DNA from: CAWJEL01 sp964647255
Lineage (GTDB): Bacteria; Chloroflexota; Anaerolineae; CG2-30-64-16
Length of the DNA stretch: 17,524 nt
Reading direction: 5' to 3'
NCBI GenBank assembly: GCA_964647255.1
Contig: CAZYGI010000072.1
Coordinates: forward strand, 1-17,524
Shown: piece by piece, positions 14,235-17,524 of the stretch
Numbering within the stretch: position 1 is the first letter of the stretch
Layout of the letters: every line of letters begins with the position of its first letter
Notes under the pieces: generated by a model
Database searches by the model: none
What the model was told of the DNA's origin: nothing
What the model saw: the letters and a program-made list of their open reading frames with translations, nothing else
Position numbers and translations under genes: made by a program

Positions 14235-16007
14235 TCACTTCACCCAGAACTCCCGCAGCACATTCGCGGCCATCTTTGGCGTGCGGATGCGGGTGAAAAT
14301 GCCCTTATGGTTCAGCCCGCCCACCCGCATGACGCTTTGCACCGCGGCGAAGTCTGCGAACTGCCAAACCTGCATGCCGGCGACGAAGTGCCGCTCGGCC
14401 GCCACTTCCATGTGGAACCGGATGTAGTCGGCCTGGTAATCTTCCGTCCACATCACGTTGGGCTTGCCGTGATACCCCGCGATGGTGTCCGCACCGAACT
14501 CGGTCATGATGATCGGCTTATGCCACCGCTCCCACACCTGGTCGAGCTCCCCTTCGAGCTTCCGTCGCGCGATGTCCAGTTGGCCGCCGAGGGTGTACCA
14601 CCCCCAGTAACGGTTCATGCAGATGACGTCGCACTGCTCCATCCAGTTTTGCGGGCCGCCCATTATGGTCACGATGGTCACCAGGCGCGTGGGGTCCAGC
14701 TCGCGCACGCGGGCGATCTCTGTGTCGAGAAACTGTTTGCCGGGCAGGTTGGCATCTTCGATAGAGAGTTTGCTTTCGCCCAGCGCGCCGACCGCGAACC
14801 CCTTGGGCATCGGCTCGTTGGCCACGCACCACATCACCACGGCCGGGTGGTTCTTATCGCGGGTGATCATCTCCCCGATCTGTTGCAGGCACATGCGCAA
14901 ACGCTCAGGCGCATTGGCCTCGTCGGACATCTGCAGGCTGACGGCCGGGATCTCGTCAATGATCAGGAAGCCCTCGCGGTCCGCCATCTGCATCTCCTCC
15001 TCGCTGTAGGGGTAGTGCGAGGTGCGGTAGGCGTTGGCGCCGACCCAGTGCATCAACTGGTAGTCCTTGACGATCAGCGGCAGGTTGAGGGCCTTGCCGG
15101 TGGCGGGGAAATCTTCGTGCCGGCCGAAACCGTTCATCTTAACCGGCGTGCCATTGAGTAGAATCCGGCCTCCGTCCACTGCAACCGTGCGGATGCCGAT
15201 CTTGAGCGCATACTGGTCTGTCTCGCTCTTGACAGTGAGGTCATAGAGATAGGGGTCTTTGTCCGACCACAGATGCGCATAGGGGACACTCAGCGTCGCC
15301 TCGGCTTCGCCGCCGGTGAAGGTCAAGTCGGCCTTGATGACCGCGTCGTTGCCCTTGAGCTCCACGGAACCCGTCCCGTCCACAGCAGCGTTCAGCTTAA
15401 CCTTAACCTTAACCTCAGCCTCCGGATCGAGGGTCGTGACGACGGTGACATCTTCGATGTAGTCCTGCGGGACGCTGTAGAGCACCACCGGCCGGTGGAT
15501 GCCGGAGAACGGGTAGAAATCGTACGTGGTCTTGGGCGTGGCCATGAACATGCCCATCTCATCGCCCGGCATATTGCCGGAGGGCACGCGCTCGGGCTTC
15601 AACACGTTCTCGACGCTGATGGCGAGGACGTTCTCCTCATCCCACTTGACCTGGTCGGTGATCTCAAAGGCGAAGGGCAGGTGACCACCCTCGTGCGAGC
15701 CGATCTTGACGCCGTTCAGGTAGACGGTGCCGAGATAGACAGCCGAGCCGACGCGAACAAAGATCCGTTGGCCCTGCCAGCACGACGGAACGTAGACCTT
15801 CTTGACGTACCAGGCTAGGTCCAGGTAGCCGAAGAGGTCATCGTACTGTTCGTTCCAACTGCCGGGAACGGCCATCGGCCGGCTGCCGGTCAGGCCGTTG
15901 GCCCAGCCGTTGGCCTCCCCGACGTTATTGGGGTCGCATTTGAAGTCCCAGATGCCCGAGAGGTCGAGCTTGTTGCGGACGTTGTTTTGAATTGGGTAAA
16001 GCACCAT
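14235..16007 (-). CDS. uidA: GH2 beta-glucuronidase
   Basis: 590 residues (E. coli UidA has 603), colinear with it. Cleaves beta-D-glucuronides to free glucuronate. Domains in order: sugar-binding jelly roll (about 10-180), Ig-like domain (about 181-275) and TIM barrel (about 276-590). Catalytic acid/base E398 in WCVANEP and nucleophile E503 in IMTEFGADT. The glucuronidase-specific carboxylate-recognition pair N566 and K568 (in GGLNHKGIFTR) is present, which argues against beta-galactosidase or mannosidase. Also diagnostic: TGFGRHED-like NGFGRHEDF (292-300) and SYRTSHYPY-like AYRTSHYPY (326-334). No signal peptide, so cytoplasmic. The start ATG at 16007 lies only two bases after AAGGAGG; the next codon GTG would have a five-base spacing, so the true start may be one codon later. 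DNA for residues 196-206 (EAEVKVKVKLN) is repeat-like. First gene after the transporter. Confidence 0.95.
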   Translation of the reverse strand: MVLYPIQNNVRNKLDLSGIWDFKCDPNNVGEANGWANGLTGSRPMAVPGSWNEQYDDLFGYLDLAWYVKKVYVPSCWQGQRIFVRVGSAVYLGTVYLNGVKIGSHEGGHLPFAFEITDQVKWDEENVLAISVENVLKPERVPSGNMPGDEMGMFMATPKTTYDFYPFSGIHRPVVLYSVPQDYIEDVTVVTTLDPEAEVKVKVKLNAAVDGTGSVELKGNDAVIKADLTFTGGEAEATLSVPYAHLWSDKDPYLYDLTVKSETDQYALKIGIRTVAVDGGRILLNGTPVKMNGFGRHEDFPATGKALNLPLIVKDYQLMHWVGANAYRTSHYPYSEEEMQMADREGFLIIDEIPAVSLQMSDEANAPERLRMCLQQIGEMITRDKNHPAVVMWCVANEPMPKGFAVGALGESKLSIEDANLPGKQFLDTEIARVRELDPTRLVTIVTIMGGPQNWMEQCDVICMNRYWGWYTLGGQLDIARRKLEGELDQVWERWHKPIIMTEFGADTIAGYHGKPNVMWTEDYQADYIRFHMEVAAERHFVAGMQVWQFADFAAVQSVMRVGGLNHKGIFTRIRTPKMAANVLREFWVK

Positions 16008-16009
16008 CG

Positions 16010-16016
16010 CCTCCTT
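16010..16016 (-). promoter_or_regulatory. Strong ribosome binding site with unusually short spacing
   Basis: AAGGAGG on the minus strand, two bases before ATG 16007 and five before GTG 16004. The spacing leaves the start of the glucuronidase uncertain by one codon. Confidence 0.7.
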
Positions 16017-16065
16017 GAGATAGGTTTCAGGTTGAAGGCCTAATAGCCGCGTATATCAGGACGCT

Positions 16066-16090
16066 GAAAATGTAATTGATTATTATGGCG
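16066..16090 (-). promoter_or_regulatory. AT-rich patch, possible promoter for the glucuronidase gene
   Basis: A short AT-rich stretch stands out in GC-rich DNA, with CATAAT-like and TAATAA sequence on the minus strand about 60-80 bases before the GH2 start. No convincing -35 box at normal spacing was found, so this is only a candidate. The surrounding 254-base gap (16008-16261) is the longest in the window and the natural place for a promoter. It also holds one CAGGTTGAAGG unit at 16028-16038. Confidence 0.25.
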
Positions 16091-16173
16091 CAGGTCGCTC
16101 ACGCGTGGGCAGTCACCGCCGGGTGGTTGCGCGAGTGGGGCCTGGTAGTTTTCGATTTGGTGTGCGTGCGTTG

Positions 16174-16204
16174 GACCTTTAGGGTCTCGTAGACCCTAAA
16201 GGTC
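16174..16204. repeat. Perfect 14-bp inverted repeat with 3-base loop
   Basis: Arms 16174-16187 (GACCTTTAGGGTCT) and 16191-16204 are exact reverse complements around CGT. It lies 58 bases after the MFS stop codon. It overlaps by one base a 10-base palindrome CTGGCGCCAG at 16204-16213, and a GGGGG/CCCCC stem follows at 16228-16240. Lying downstream of the transporter it could end or process its transcript, but there is no T tract on the minus strand. Confidence 0.9.
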
Positions 16205-16227
16205 TGGCGCCAGTCTGGCTTTTGGAT

Positions 16228-16240
16228 GGGGGCAACCCCC
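16228..16240 (-). other. GC stem just after the transporter gene
   Basis: GGGGG, loop CAA, CCCCC; 22 bases after the MFS stop codon on the minus strand. With the larger hairpin further on it might form a transcript end, but the following bases (ATCCAAAAG) are not a U tract, so it is not called a terminator. Confidence 0.35.
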
Positions 16241-16261
16241 TAGAGTCGCCCCCACGTCGCG

Positions 16262-17524
16262 CTATGAGACTTTCTGGCCGGCAGCGCGGGCGGCTTGTCG
16301 GGCCTTCCGCTTTGCTACGTCCTTGGGATAGGTAAAGTAGAACAAGGTCCAGAAGACCGCGTTGACCGCGTACGGCAGGCAGACCATGAAGAGGAAGACC
16401 CGGTCGAGGCTGCCCAGCTTCGCGGCCAGCGGCTTGATCAACATCAGGTAGATGGCCGTGATCGCGCCCTGAATGAAGGAGAAGAGCAGGGCGAAGGTGG
16501 TGGCGGCATACTGCGGTTCCACCATCTGCCCGACCATCGGCAGCACCGCGCCTGAGAAGCCCCACGAGCCGATCAGTCCGCACAGGAAGGCCACGATGTA
16601 GACCACGATGCCCTTGCCCCAGTCCACCTGCGTGAACAGGTAAGTCGCGACCGCCCAGCTCGCCAGATAGAGCTGCATGAACATGACGCGGCCCTTGTCC
16701 CCGAACTTGGCCTGGAACCAGTCGCCGATCAGGCCGCCGGTCAGGCCGCCGACCGCGAAGCCGGCCATGAAGACCGTGTAGAGGATGGCCGCTGCGGCGG
16801 TCTCCCACCCGCGCACCTTCACGAAGTAGGTCACCATGAAGGCGAAGAAGACCATCGAGGTGACGAAGAGCAGCATGACCGCCATGAGCCAGAAGGACGG
16901 GATCTTGACGATCTCTTTGATGTCCGCGATCTTGAACTTGCCGGCATCAGGGTCACCTGCCACGACGCGGCGGGGCGGTTCCTTGAGGAAAATCTGCAGC
17001 AGGATGCCGCTCAAGAGGCTGACGCCGCCCATGATGTACATGCCGATGCGCCAGCCGTCCTGGACGTTGGCCAGCCGGCCGATGAGGGGCGTCAGGACGA
17101 GGCTGCCGACCACGCCGATGGTGCGGAGGGTGCCGTACGCCTTGCCGCGCTCATCTTCGTCGAACATGTCCACCATGAGGCCGTTCTGGATCGGTTCGGC
17201 GGCCACGGTGCCGATGGCGCCGATGGCGTAAAGGATCATCAGTTGGGTGAAATTCTTGGCCAGGCCGGCCGCGCAGGTCCAGATGCCCCAGACGCCGGTC
17301 ATCCAAACCATGAGCATCTTGCGGCCGAACTTGTCGCCCGCGATCGCCCACATCGTGCCGAAGAGCATGCGGGCCCATTTGCTGATGCTGGAGAGCGTGC
17401 CCAGGTCGCCGACGTTGAGGTTGAGGGCTTTCGAGATGACCGGGAACAGGGTGTTGATGAGGCCGCCTTCCATGCTGTCGCTCATCGTGCCGACGGCGAA
17501 GGCGAACATGGCCCCGGGACGGGT
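16262..17524 (-). CDS. MFS transporter, probable uronide or sugar-acid importer (5' end cut by window edge)
   Basis: 421 codons are open up to the right edge. A Met at 17509 is possible as the start, but the first membrane helix would begin at once (FAFAVGTM) and no ribosome site is seen in the 15 visible bases, so the true start is probably outside. Many hydrophobic helices fit the 12-helix major facilitator fold. Numbering from that Met, the loop 2-3 motif A is GDKFGRKMLMVW (58-69), and a charged central loop with LKEPPRR separates the two halves at about 175-205. The C-terminus is basic (KRKARQAARAAGQKVS). The substrate cannot be read from sequence; its place upstream of a cytoplasmic glucuronidase makes glucuronides or uronates likely. 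It is separated from the next gene by 254 bases with hairpins, so it may be transcribed separately. Confidence 0.88.
   Translation of the reverse strand, partial: TRPGAMFAFAVGTMSDSMEGGLINTLFPVISKALNLNVGDLGTLSSISKWARMLFGTMWAIAGDKFGRKMLMVWMTGVWGIWTCAAGLAKNFTQLMILYAIGAIGTVAAEPIQNGLMVDMFDEDERGKAYGTLRTIGVVGSLVLTPLIGRLANVQDGWRIGMYIMGGVSLLSGILLQIFLKEPPRRVVAGDPDAGKFKIADIKEIVKIPSFWLMAVMLLFVTSMVFFAFMVTYFVKVRGWETAAAAILYTVFMAGFAVGGLTGGLIGDWFQAKFGDKGRVMFMQLYLASWAVATYLFTQVDWGKGIVVYIVAFLCGLIGSWGFSGAVLPMVGQMVEPQYAATTFALLFSFIQGAITAIYLMLIKPLAAKLGSLDRVFLFMVCLPYAVNAVFWTLFYFTYPKDVAKRKARQAARAAGQKVS

Noticed and set aside
14164..14238. Extended start of the HAD gene at 14238
   Set aside because: It overlaps the GH2 stop region, and AAGGAG supports ATG 14163.
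1..17524. tRNA, rRNA, insertion sequence or phage genes
   Set aside because: None was recognised on either strand; every gap is under 300 bases and is accounted for by repeats, ribosome sites or ordinary spacer.

Overview
All twelve genes in this window lie on the minus strand, so transcription runs from high to low coordinates. The DNA is GC-rich, intergenic gaps are short (the longest is 254 bases) and no RNA gene, transposase, CRISPR array or regulator gene is visible. The organism is a bacterium with a sugar-acid catabolic island. The SDR-type mannonate oxidoreductase, the FGGY-type gluconate kinase and the low-complexity repeats in the gaps would suit an anaerobic Chloroflexota (Anaerolineae-like) genome, but this is a tentative guess and not something the sequence proves.

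Layout in transcription order: an MFS transporter cut by the right edge (16262-17524); a GH2 beta-glucuronidase (14235-16007); a HAD hydrolase (13231-14163); three tandem GH3 glycosidase-like paralogues (11387-13114, 9548-11278, 7757-9472); glucuronate isomerase UxaC (6116-7540); an FGGY gluconokinase (4541-6058); an SDR D-mannonate oxidoreductase/fructuronate reductase (3711-4544); a LarA-superfamily nickel-pincer racemase/epimerase (2450-3709); a PfkB-type 2-keto-3-deoxygluconate kinase (1247-2329); and 6-phosphogluconate dehydrogenase, cut by the left edge (1-1147). The kinase, SDR and LarA genes are translationally coupled: a 4-base ATGA overlap, then a 1-base gap.

Read as a pathway, glucuronides enter (MFS), are cleaved in the cytoplasm (GH2, perhaps GH3), and D-glucuronate becomes D-fructuronate (UxaC) and then D-mannonate (SDR). 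The usual next enzyme, mannonate dehydratase UxuA, is absent from the window. In its place stands a LarA-family protein with intact catalytic and cofactor residues. D-mannonate and D-gluconate are C2 epimers, and D-gluconate 2-epimerase is a reported activity of this superfamily. A kinase of gluconokinase type and 6-phosphogluconate dehydrogenase are also present. The most interesting inference is therefore a dehydratase-free route: glucuronate to fructuronate to mannonate to gluconate to 6-phosphogluconate to ribulose 5-phosphate. The KDG kinase suggests that a classical branch may also be fed, with its other enzymes outside the window.

The gaps hold a second layer of structure: degenerate short-unit repeats (CAACTAAC units, TTGGTA/TACCAA units, TACAGGTTGAAGGT units, AACCTT-like units), some in inverted arrangement, and several perfect short-loop hairpins. 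One repeat-like patch lies in frame inside the glucuronidase gene.
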